A DNA stretch of 64,000 bases, taken from NCBI GenBank assembly GCA_021613335.1, contig JAJTWR010000473.1, positions 796,001 to 860,000 of the forward strand, written 5' to 3'. Position numbers and translations under genes: made by a program. Within the stretch, counting starts at the first letter, position 1. Every line of letters begins with the position of its first letter. This document shows positions 1 to 16,699 of the stretch, one piece after another. The stretch is from Whitmania pigra (lineage: Eukaryota > Annelida > Clitellata > Hirudinida > Haemopidae). The notes beneath the pieces are model-generated. The model did not search any database. It worked only from the letters and a program-made list of their open reading frames with translations, and had not been told where the DNA came from.

Positions 1-139
1 GTGAGGGATGCTTATTGTGCTTACTTCCAGTTATGCATGACTAACGTTCACTGCCGGTCGATACCGTCTTGGTAATTGAACCAAAATGCAATGTTATTAT
101 GTTATTATTGATGCACGTTTTAAAATTAAAATCTTACAG

Positions 140-1915
140 ATTACAGGTCGGCCGGCATCGGAGAGTATTCTCGCATGAAGGGCCCAATTTTGACCCTTCA
201 GGAGTTCCAGAAGTCTGAAGAAACCAGGAGAAAATTCTGGCTGAGGAACTTTGTCAAATGGCCTGTCCTGTCGTCAGCAGAGCCAAACTCCACCCACATA
301 GCCTTTGCCCAATGGGAGAAGAGAGGATTTTTGAGTCACATTATAACTCAGAATATTGATAACCTTCACTTAAAAGCAGGAAGTCGGAAGGTTTTGGAAT
401 TTCACGGATCAATGAACAGGGTCGGTGTTGTTGTGCGACTGATCGTGCGTGTTAGAATAACGATAGAATAATAATCTGTGTGATCATTAATTTTTTTTTA
501 TTATTATCATTGTTCTGCTTATTGTTATTGGTATTTGTTTTTGGATTTTTACAAATTATTGCTTAGTTCTAATACCTTTCTTATGGTCGCAAAGACGATG
601 TCGTGCATCGGATAACGACCAATCTCGATGGACGCAAAAAAATCATAGCAAGCGAGTAAACTCATCTCCAACATCATCGCATTACTCGTTACAGGTCGTG
701 TGCCTCAAATGTGGCAATGAATCTTCGAGGAAAGAGATGCAACAGCAGATGGTTGAACTGAACACCCACTGGCTGGAAAAAGTGAACCCTTCGGAGCACC
801 TGGCCTACGACGGAAACATTCACCTCGAAGATGGTTTGATCAAAGAGTTCAAGGTTGGTTGAATGGATCTGAATCAGTGCTGTTGAGCATTTGCCTGTGA
901 ATTCCAATTTCAAATTATAAAAAAAAAAGACTTTGACTATTTATCTATTTATCACGATTATAATAATTATTGATAACACGGAATATTATAATTATCAGTT
1001 TTACATATTTGTTATAAGTGTACTACCAATTACCAGTTTTACTTATTTATTATTAGTGTACTACTAATTACCAGTTTTACATATTTATTATTAGATATTA
1101 TAATTACCAGGTTTACATATTAATTACAAATACTAATTAATATGCTATTACTAATTACCAGTTTTACATATTTATTATTAGATATTATAATTACCAGGTT
1201 TACATATTAATTACAAGTACTAATTAATATGCTATTACTAATTACCAGGTGCCCAAGTGCAAGTGCTGCGGAGGCAACTTGAAACCTAACATCATCTTCT
1301 TCGGGGAAGAAGTTCCGAAACGAGTGGTCGACAAGGCCTTGTCAATCATCAAGGAAAGCGACGCCCTCCTGGTCATTGGCTCCTCCCTTCAGGTGAGAGT
1401 GAGATATTTCATCATCGAAATTAATTTCAATTGATGTTATGGCGTTTTGTTTCAAGCTGTTTGTTTTTGTCGTCTGCTTGAGATGACTGAGTTTAAGATG
1501 ATTGGTTGTCTATTAAGAACATTTATTTAGAGCAAATTTGCTGTTGATGTGTTGTAATCGTGCTGATTTAGTGAAAATTTCGATCACGTTTGTTAGGCTA
1601 TTACGTATTAACGAGGTCATGTTTATGATCAGTTAAGATGATATTTGTTAGAATTATCAACTCTAGAAACTAGGGACACCAGTACATTTGGTATTTTTAA
1701 TTAATAATAAATTAATTAATCGCTTAATTTCATCTACCCAGGTCTACTCGGGCTACTTCATGGTTGGCGAGGCTAAGAAGTTTGGCAAGAAGGTGGCGAT
1801 CGTAAACGTGGATCCAACGAGGGCAGACGACATTGCTGACATAAAAATCTCTGCCAAATGTGGGGAAGCCATAGACCTATTGGAGCTCTACGATGATCCT
1901 TTTCAATGCGAGTGA
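140..1915 (+). CDS. SIRT4: SIRT4-type sirtuin (5' end outside window)
   Basis: Visible exons are 140-420, 695-853, 1249-1392 and 1742-1915 (stop TGA); phases join cleanly and give 251 residues. The first visible exon completes a split Gly codon and begins DYRS, so N-terminal exons lie upstream. Seen: the NAD-site run TQNIDNLH, the catalytic histidine in EFHGSMNR, a zinc site made of CLKC and CKCC, then PNIIFFGE, GSSLQVYSGY and NVDPTRADD. Family knowledge: class II sirtuins like SIRT4 are mitochondrial NAD-dependent deacylases/ADP-ribosyltransferases acting on metabolic enzymes. The length after DYRS and the zinc-loop spacing fit SIRT4 better than SIRT5 or SIRT6/7. The mitochondrial presequence would be in the missing exons. 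Intron 2 holds an 87-bp tandem repeat that includes the exon 3 acceptor. Confidence 0.93.
1065..1248 (+). repeat. 87-bp tandem repeat containing the SIRT4 exon 3 splice acceptor
   Basis: Two nearly identical 87-bp units (1065-1151, 1152-1238) are followed by a third partial unit start. Each begins TAATTACCAG and has a second internal ATTACCAG. The real acceptor CTAATTACCAG at 1239-1248 is itself the start of the third copy, so the repeat multiplies acceptor-like sites just ahead of the exon. Confidence 0.85.
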
Positions 1916-3669
1916 ACAATTAGGTTGTTCCCGAGGAAAACATCTTGGATGTGCTACAATTTTCGCCTGTGATTGAAATGTTATTGTTAATTGTTATAAA
2001 TGTACCTGAAATGTTTAAGTCCGACATTAATCTTGAACGTTTGTTTCCGCATAAAATGATCATCTATTTTGACATTTACCTTTTTTTGCATCTGTGATTT
2101 TATTCTTGTTTCTACTTTATTCAATTTTCGATGCATGCCACTTGGTTCTTCTTAATCGTGGTATCTTTTTTGTACTCTTTTTGTGAGTAGGAGGCGAATC
2201 TCATAAAAAAAAAATGATACTTGAAGATATTGACGTCAAGTAATTTCCCCGTGCTTATTCATTGGTATGTTTTTTTATTGAAAACGATTCCCTGTTTGTT
2301 TTATGTTCCTCGTATCTTGTGCCATTTGTACCGATCCGTTTTTTATGTTTTTATCTTTTTGATGCTAGCATCACACTTAGGTAGGAAAGTTTTAAGATTT
2401 GTAAAAATCTACATGAAAAGGGATGTTAGCCATCCGAGTCATTATCCTAGTCTAATTGTATTTCTGTGTTTTATTTGATTTACTTGAGCGCGTTTAAGAG
2501 ATTTTTAAATGTTTCAACATTTTCCTCGAAATTTTCCGATCAGTCGAGTAATTGTCTTGTCGTCATGTTCTGTTAACCATGACTGAAATATGAAATGCTT
2601 TCAGAAACATTAGGAGATTTATTTGCATAAGTTAAATATCTTAATGGATGCATGTTTATTGGTATTTTGCATTTTGATTTGGCAGAGATTTTTAAATGTT
2701 TCAACATTTTCCTCGAAATTTTCCGATCAGTCGAGTAATTGTCTTGTCGTCATGTTCTGTTAACCATGACTGAAATATGAAATGCTTTCAGAAACATTAG
2801 GAGATTTATTTGCATAAGTTACATATCTTAATGGATGCATGTTTATTGGTATTTTGCATTTTGATTTGGTTATTTCAGAAATTTAATTGTTTTAAATGAT
2901 CGAGAAAGAAAGTAACGAGTTAATTTGAGTCGAGGGTTTTCTAGATGGTTTGTGGTTGCAGAAAAGTTTTCCGATCTTATTAATGTGCGAAAATATTAAT
3001 ATTTTTTCTTAATGATAATGTTTCTTCGAAATCATTGAGGCGTAATTATATGCAAGTTACTTATCCATTAAACAAATGAAGTGAATTGGCCGAGACTCAG
3101 TTTTATTTTTTGCTGTTTTTTTAAACTGGGTTCTTGGAGCTAAAAATTGGTCTGGTCGTTCAGAGCTGGATCCAGGTTGTCTGTCGCAATACTGGGTCGG
3201 CTCTGCATAATTTTTGCATCTCGATATATGATAATTGCGTTACGTGTGTTTTATTGAAAAACAGAGCCTACTACAACCCTAGATAAAATCATAATGCTAA
3301 ATTTTACTTTATATTTGGGTTTGCCGGCTAATTAGAACCACAAAAGATTTCTTCAAAATTTAGTTTTCTCGATGAATCTCTCTTGAAAGCTTACAAAGGC
3401 ATCATAAAATAATTTTTATTATTTAATTTAACTATTAAATAAATATTTACAATAATAAATTAGTTTAAATATTTAAAATTTTATAACAATTAATCATAAT
3501 GTGGAGTATTTTTCATTGCGCAGTTGCACAACCGAGCCTGATAACTCATGCATTCAACGGAAGTAAGGCTCTGACGTCCGTTTGTTGTAATTTGTGTTGT
3601 AGGTCCTCTGCGTCTAGTTTCTACTGAATTTGTTTTTCGCGCTCGCTCTACGATTAATACAGCTTCGAA
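1916..3669. other. Spacer between SIRT4 and 14-3-3, with 14-3-3 5' UTR at its end
   Basis: No convincing exon in either strand. It holds the sirtuin 3' UTR, a 187-bp tandem duplication at 2497-2869 and, near 3490-3669, the probable promoter and 5' UTR of the 14-3-3 gene. I see no clear TATA box there. Confidence 0.5.
2497..2869. repeat. 187-bp tandem duplication, nearly identical copies
   Basis: Copy 1 is about 2497-2683 and copy 2 about 2684-2869. By eye they differ at one base (TAAGTTAAAT against TAAGTTACAT). The duplication is non-coding and must be very recent or recently homogenised; an assembly artefact is also possible. Confidence 0.9.
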
Positions 3670-7459
<3,790 letters not shown>

Positions 7460-10028
7460 AGGAGAAGCAGACATGATGATGATGACAATGATGTTAATTG
7501 AATGGATGAAGCATGAAAGAAGAAAAGAAAGGATTCCAAATGGATTAAATTAACTTATTTGCGTCATTCAAGAGCTCCTCCTTCCAAATTAAATTCCTAT
7601 TTTTTTCTACAAATTAATGATAATTATTAGCATAATTGGTTGTAATTGCCACGAATGAACCCAGTGGTGGTGGTGCTGATGACGATGATGATGATGATGA
7701 TGCTGCTTTCTTATCCGCCATTCTTAGTGTCGTCGTCGGTTCTGAGGTTTGCTAATTTTTCACTTTGCTAACCAGCTTCATTCGACTAAAAGCAAAACCG
7801 ATCATCCATCTTGAACAATCGACTTCTCCGGAGATAAGACAAAAAAGTGACGATGACTGCTGCTACTACAACTAATAGTAGAAGTACTAGTGGCACTTAA
7901 TGCACCTGTTAGGTATCTTTATTGTTGTCGTCGTCGTCCTAGCGCTGTTACTGCCTTCTTCTGCACGAGCATGCTATACGATGCAGTCGAGCGTGTCCGA
8001 GCGCTACTATCTCCACGATGATGGCTTATTGTGTTCGTTTAGATTTCTTCTCGTCCAGTGTTTATCATATTTCGGGGGTCAATGGTGATGTCACCGATGG
8101 AAAGGCTTGGGGGTTGATGTGATGCTGTGTTGTTCTGTTGGTTGGGGTTACTTTGGCATCTAGTTGCCAGTGTGGTAGAGTGTAAACATGGGCAGAGTTA
8201 GACGTTGCATTTCTTTGGTTAGATGCTTTTCGAGTGCATCGAACGGTGGCCATAGAAACGGTTATGAGGTCGTCCGGCTGAAATTCTGTTGAGAGCCTTG
8301 GTCGCTGTTTACCCCATTTTTATGTAGGTTCTGTGCTTTTTATATTTTTCTATTGTCATTGTTTGGTTTGTCATCTACTGCATGTGACTTGATTTAGATT
8401 TTGATTTTATTTCGTACTCCGGATCTTCATCCGATCAACTCTACGGCACTCTAGTGCTCCACTTAACGACCTTATCACGACAGACACTTCACTAATCTGA
8501 TTTGTTTTTCCAACTTCTTCCTTTTTGTTCTCGATCACTCGCTCACTCTCAAATATTTTTAGCCCTCCTAAATTCATTGATTTTGACATCAATAGTGGCA
8601 GAGTGGTATGCATGCGCTTTACTGGTAGCTGATTTGTCAATGATAAAAACCTCTTGAATCTAACGATTGTGTAACAAGTTAATATTCACTGTCTTATCGT
8701 TTGGGTAGGGCGGAAATCAATAAATTATGATAATGCTGTCACTCTGGGGGTTGGTACTTCGGATGGATCAGTCCGAGGGCATTCAAACTCTTAAGATTTT
8801 TGCGAGCAGTTGTTGCGTAACGCGATTGCGGTTGTGTGGGGTTCACTAGTCAAACTGAGGCGTCAACTGCTGGTTTAGCTCAACGCGGAAATATGGCGAC
8901 ATCGTTGTTAAAAAGTGGTCCTACATCGTGAATTACAATTTAACAAATTACTGTGTAGGTCAAGAAAGGCGTAACAATTTATAGAATATGCAGTATTGTA
9001 GCATCCCGACGATAATAGTGATAACAATAATAATAATACGGCATGGCATACGGTAAAACCACTTTGAAAGAAGTGAAATCGCCGAAATTGGGACTTTAGT
9101 AATATAGCCTATTTCGTAGTAGTCAGAAAAGGGACGAGAGTCAACTACATTTATAGTTATCTTTAAGACACCAGTTTAGCCATACCAACAATTACTCTAA
9201 CCATTCCGTTGCCCTTGTCGAGTTTAACTTTCTGACACCATAACTTGATCACCGATTGATTTGCATCTCTGTCCTCGGTGAGGGAAATTTCTTTCGTGCA
9301 TTCCACTTTGCCTCATTACATATTGTCCCATTAGATATGAATTGAAATTTTTCATTTTATTTCTCTATAATAAATAATACATAAATAAAAATATTGTTGA
9401 GTAACGCACCGGCCGCAACAACATCATCATAACATCAAATTCAACGAATTCAACTCTTTCCCAGTTTTTTTTTATTTATTAGAGCGACTAATTGCTCATG
9501 TTTAGAATTACTTACTTGACATTTGAACAAAAGTAGACCTGCCCTAAAGCAAGCATGTGTGACGAGGCGAATCACCTGTTATAAATGTCGTGCACAGCCA
9601 TTGTATGCTCCAATGCCGGGGAATCTTGATTTCGACAACGCCTTTTAATCACATTAAAAATTAACCTTTCTTTGTTTGGAAATAAGGAATACAAAAATAA
9701 AACATGAATAAATGTCGTCTTTGCATTGCCATCGTGAAACAAGTGTCGACGGAGTTTGTGATTGCTGGCAAATTGAAGCAAAGTAATAAAGAAAATAAGC
9801 TTTAAAAAAAAGTCATATAGCTCGTTAGTAAGCCAGACTTCTAAGAATTCTGCTGTGCATAGCAAAACGAAGCACAAGATATGGCGTAATCAGAATTATT
9901 TCTCAAATTAATTATAACAATACTTTCTAAAATTTTTTTAGTAATTCGATCACTAAATTTGTCTTAAAAAGTTAGTTTAAATTACGCTACATTTTAGCAT
10001 TTACTTAATTATAAATCAAGGTAATTTA
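7460..10028. other. Intergenic, no gene recognised
   Basis: The 14-3-3 3' UTR occupies the start. I found short open frames but none with family resemblance, coding-like composition or splice support. There are short GAT and CTG/GTC triplet runs near 7680-7930. Confidence 0.5.
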
Positions 10029-10660
<632 letters not shown>

Positions 10661-11974
10661 TGTCATCATCATCGCTAACAGTTTTTTTAAAGCTTTTACC
10701 AACACAATTTCATTGTTACTGTATGATATTGTATAATTGTAAGAATAAATTAGAAATAAATTAGAGTTTTGGTATTAAAAATTATTACCATAATTATTAC
10801 CATGGGATGATGTGACTCATGATTAGTCTTAATTTAAGACTGCTTCAGTTATCCCGAAAGAGTTTTGGTTGTTTAACTCTCTTCAATTGTTGCTGCACAC
10901 GGACAGCAAATTTAATATATTTTAATTTACATAGTAATGCCTATCATTTTACGATTATTAATTTAAGCAATAATGATTTTTTTTTAGTCTTTAAGACCAG
11001 TTTTGAGCACACGCCTCTATGATCAAACTCGGATTTATATAACACGGCATTTAGCATGCATTTGTCATTTCATGCAAGGTGTGTGTTTTGGGAAGTCGTT
11101 ATCTGATATTATTTCTCGAAAGGTGAGTTACTGTACATGTCAATTCGAGTGATTATAAGTTTATTGTCGTATCGTATATCTCCCTGAACTACAGTGATTT
11201 AATTTAGCGCAGGTTTAATAGAAATAGAAGTTTTAATTTTGATAAAATATTCGACAAAGGTGATAACTGCCCCTGTGCTAGGTAGGGGTTTATAAACGAG
11301 GCGATTATAAATCAACTTGTAGAAATTTTTCCATAGGCACCATGAGGACTTTTAATGATATTTGAAAGGAGAAATGGTTTTTTTTTGTTGACAAAATAAA
11401 TTAATTCAAATGATAAAAAGATAAAAAAAAAATTGCTAGTGCACTACATGTGTCATGTCTTTTTGCAAAATTTGGTTATTTTAGGTAATTATTAAACAGA
11501 TTTTGCTTGTAAATCGTCGAACAGAATGACTTCACAGTCACTTCTTGCACTAAACTAGCAGGGCGAAAAGTGTTGGAATTAATTTTTACAATTTCTTCTT
11601 AAAACATTATGCGATATCTTTGGTCACAAGAGCGCGCAGCTATTAATTCCCTAATTGAGTCATCGGTTGTGATTGTGTTGTCGGGCTGTCTTTGTGTGTA
11701 AATAAATTTAGGTTCTAGGAAATCTCAGCGATTTCAACAAAAATTTCCATTGTTATTCACCGTCGTTAATCTGCCTGCGTTTCGCCAATTTTCCGACGTA
11801 ATAAAAATCATCAATCCAATTCAAAGATTAGAATTTCCACCAAAATCTCCTCCAGAATAACAAATGCGTTGACAACTACCTCATTGAGCTGTCAAAAATT
11901 TACATCAATTTCATTACTGAATTCTAAAACTTAAAATTATAACATTTTTCCAGATCAACTTTTTGTGACTCTTC
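10661..11974. other. Spacer upstream of the CCP-like membrane protein
   Basis: No certain gene. A short stretch ending at 11120 reads open from an ATG at 11073 and stops at a good donor (CGAAAG followed by GTGAGT). It could be a first exon of the next gene, but its frame cannot be joined with confidence. Confidence 0.3.
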
Positions 11975-12947
11975 ATGACTTTACCAAACGAATGTCCTCT
12001 GGAAGACATTGATTGTTTCGTAGGTGGAAAAGTGGTCAGGGTTTTAAACAATGGGATATTGAAATCTGGAAGCAAGTGAGAAATTTATAAACTCACAAAT
12101 ATTTATGTTCTTAATAAAAGATATATTTAGCAGACGCTTTAAGTGATTAAGACGTTCTGAGTTATTGCACCTCCTTTTGAAAATATAATGATGTATGTGT
12201 GTGTACTTTTGAATAATATTAAGGCGATAAAATATTATGCGCGTAAATAATTTGTGCGAATTTGAATGATATTAAGGCACATCGTTTTCTATGGCCCTAA
12301 ACAATTTTATTATTATTATTATTAGTGAATAAAATTTTTATTGCACTTTTAAAGATTTGTCTGTGAGGGATTCAAGCTCTATCCTCAAGTTGGTAATGCT
12401 TCATGTTCACTGTCCGGCTCGAAGAATTGGACCACATTCCAAGCTAAAGGTGACTGTAGTTTGCATTTTTTTTTTGATTGGCTCAAGATACTTAAGTTTA
12501 CGTGTGTGGATTATTTTTTATTAAATTTCGTTTCTGTTTGTTTTTATTAAATAAAATTAGAAATAATAAGGTTTCAGAATTGACAATGTTGTGATGATGA
12601 TGATGATGATTTCAGTTAGCATGCATGCGAAATCAATTCAAATCATAAAATTCTTGTTTTTTTGACCATTTCTACTTTCAGATGTCCATGAATCCCAGCA
12701 TCAGACACCTGTTTACATTCCAGTGCTCATCATCATCATCATCATCATCTTCGTAATCATCATAATTATGGCTGCTTTTTGTATATGGAGAAAAATTAGG
12801 AATCGTAGCCATTGCATTTCAAACAAAGAAGATCCCAAACAGGATGCAGGCTCAAACAACATCGATTTACTAAGCGATGAGAGAACCAAATCACCAAATC
12901 ATCGTTTTTACTCGTGCACCGAAACCATGGAGTTGGCAAAGGTTTAG
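11975..12947 (+). CDS. Putative single-pass membrane protein with CCP/sushi-like ectodomain
   Basis: Exon model 11975-12075, 12355-12449, 12682-12947 (stop TAG). The splice phases agree and the frame stays open for 153 residues. The ectodomain has cysteines in NECP, DIDC, FVCEGF and NASCSLSGSKNW. This order (Cys, FVCEGF, Cys, Gly-x-x-x-Trp) resembles a CCP/sushi module, but the final cysteine is missing. Then follows a transmembrane run rich in Ile and Val (about residues 78-95), with a basic CIWRKIRNR stop-transfer edge and a polar cytoplasmic tail of about 50 residues. No signal peptide is visible: an in-frame TGA lies just upstream of the ATG, so a 5' exon may be missing or this may be a decayed gene. 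A possible alternative last exon starts near 13808. I do not recognise a named orthologue. Confidence 0.45.
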
Positions 12948-13059
12948 CAACTGTTTGTGCCCTCCTTCCCATCCTATGGATGTTTGTCAATTTTTTTTGA
13001 AATGCTTTATTAACGTTATTTATGTATTTATTTATTTGATTATAGTCCTTTGCGTAACT

Positions 13060-13310
13060 TTATTAACGCCCGATGCGTAGCCAGATGATTAGGGAGGTGT
13101 TCCCGCAGCGTGGTTCGAATTGTTTTAAGTTATTGTTTGAGGCTGTCTTCTGTTGCATTGACGTTAACGCTTTATGATTTTGAATAGAATAGCTTTTCAA
13201 ATATATAGAATATATATATTAGAATCTTTTGTGTTGCGTAGCTAGATGATTAGGACGGCGATCTCGGATTGTATTAAGTTATTGTTTTTCGCTGTTTTCT
13301 TTTGCAATAT
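13060..13310 (-). mobile_element. Two fragments of a tRNA-like SINE
   Basis: Segments at about 13060-13160 and 13233-13310 share AGATGATTAGG and flanking sequence with the SINE at 54994-55120, in the same orientation. The first keeps a B-box-like TGGTTCGAATTG. They look like two diverged tandem fragments. Confidence 0.6.
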
Positions 13311-13465
13311 ACTTTTTACAATATCTTGTTGCTTTTTGTCTCACACACTCAAAATTGTGACCGGGTCAGAGAGTTGATTCGGCTATTAAGGCATCAAGTC
13401 GGTTGAGAAATTATACAATCTTATCGCACTTTTCTATCGCCAAACTGTGGATAACACTTTCAAAT

Positions 13466-13565
13466 AATAATAATAATAATAAATTAAATAATTTATAAAG
13501 CGCCTGTAAGAGGCGTCAAAACGCCGTCCATTCATAAGTTCCCTCTCTAAGGAGATGACTGCTAA
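13466..13565 (-). mobile_element. Probable SINE 3' end with (TTA)n tail
   Basis: On the minus strand an inverted GGCGTTTTGACGCC-like palindromic stretch is followed by GGCGCTTTATAAAT and a (TTATTA)n tail. The same GGCGCTNTATAAAT motif ends the SINE copies at 34.1 and 50.7 kb, and also occurs alone near 30095-30112. Confidence 0.45.
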
Positions 13566-13982
13566 GTCTGTAAGCCTTAAATTGTTGATCGAATGTAGTT
13601 TTATTACGGTCTTGAGTTTTGAGAAAGGTTGCAACATCTTGCAACATTACAGCTCACTACAGGGCACACACTGAAACCTGTGGGCGGATTTAGGCGAAGG
13701 GGGGCGACTACTAAAATTTTCGTCGAAAGTGGTAAATTATTCAAATAATTGATTAAACAAAACATTCTGAGGATGTTAAAGTGATTTTTTTTTCTTTTCG
13801 TTTCCAGAAACTCCAGCTAAACGAAGCAAAGTAACAATTCCACGAGTGACGAACGAAATAGAAATTACTGCGTTAATTTGAATACTAAGTTAGTGGTTAC
13901 AATTACTAACAACCCTAAAGCTCCAATGTAGCATGGTTTTAAACTTGTTTTTTATGGCCTTCCTTTGCTTGACCTGTCACGG

Positions 13983-14210
13983 ATGATTTTCTTGACACTT
14001 TTCTTTCGTGTATACGGTTACAACGCAGAGCCGAGTGAATGCAATTGTTCGCTTCATGCAGTCACAATTCACTGCATCCATAATTCACTGGATGAATTCG
14101 ACACTGAGGGTGATATGATGTTTCGAAATTGCGCCCTTAGAATCACCGTCACGCTTGATGCTCAACAACGGAGTCGATTAAAAAAAATAAAAAAGATATG
14201 CAGACACTAA
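13983..14210 (+). CDS. Short ORF with a possible signal peptide, unidentified
   Basis: A 75-residue frame starts with a hydrophobic stretch (MIFLTLFFRVYGYNA) and then has a CNCS...HC cysteine cluster reminiscent of an LRR N-terminal cap. It ends in a basic KKIKKIC run. There is no repeat domain after it and no splice partner that I can confirm. It may be a gene relic or chance. Confidence 0.22.
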   Translation: MIFLTLFFRVYGYNAEPSECNCSLHAVTIHCIHNSLDEFDTEGDMMFRNCALRITVTLDAQQRSRLKKIKKICRH

Positions 14211-14401
14211 GAGTGCTACACAGGTATATAGGACGATACAAGGACATATTGGACAAGCAGTCCTTGGTGAGTTATTGGGGAATTATTGACGTGCAGACTG
14301 AAATTTACATCTAGAAAATAAAGCGTACAGGAATAATAAATATATAAAAAAATGATTGTCTTCGATGGAACATGGATAGTTAAAAAAATAAACTAAATAA
14401 T

Positions 14402-16334
<1,933 letters not shown>

Positions 16335-16659
16335 TCATTGGTTGCTCGTGGAGGTGTCAACGGAGGGGGCTCTGAGAAGCCAGAAATCACTCCCGGTGCT
16401 GAAGAAAATGTAGAAGAAGATGTCGATTGTGAGGAGGAAGACGAGGAAGATGGTGAGGATAATCTTCTCCTTCCTGGTCTGCTTCAGCTTCTGAATCTCC
16501 TCGATTCGACATCGGTTCTCGTAGGCGGCCTCTTCGCTCGAGTTGAGCCCGCAGAACCATCTGATGAATCGAGAGAATGGAGAACGCTGTGCCGGAGATC
16601 CGTCGGAGTCTGAGAAATTATCATCATTATCTTTATTATTATTATTATTATTATTATTA

Positions 16660-16699
<40 letters not shown>

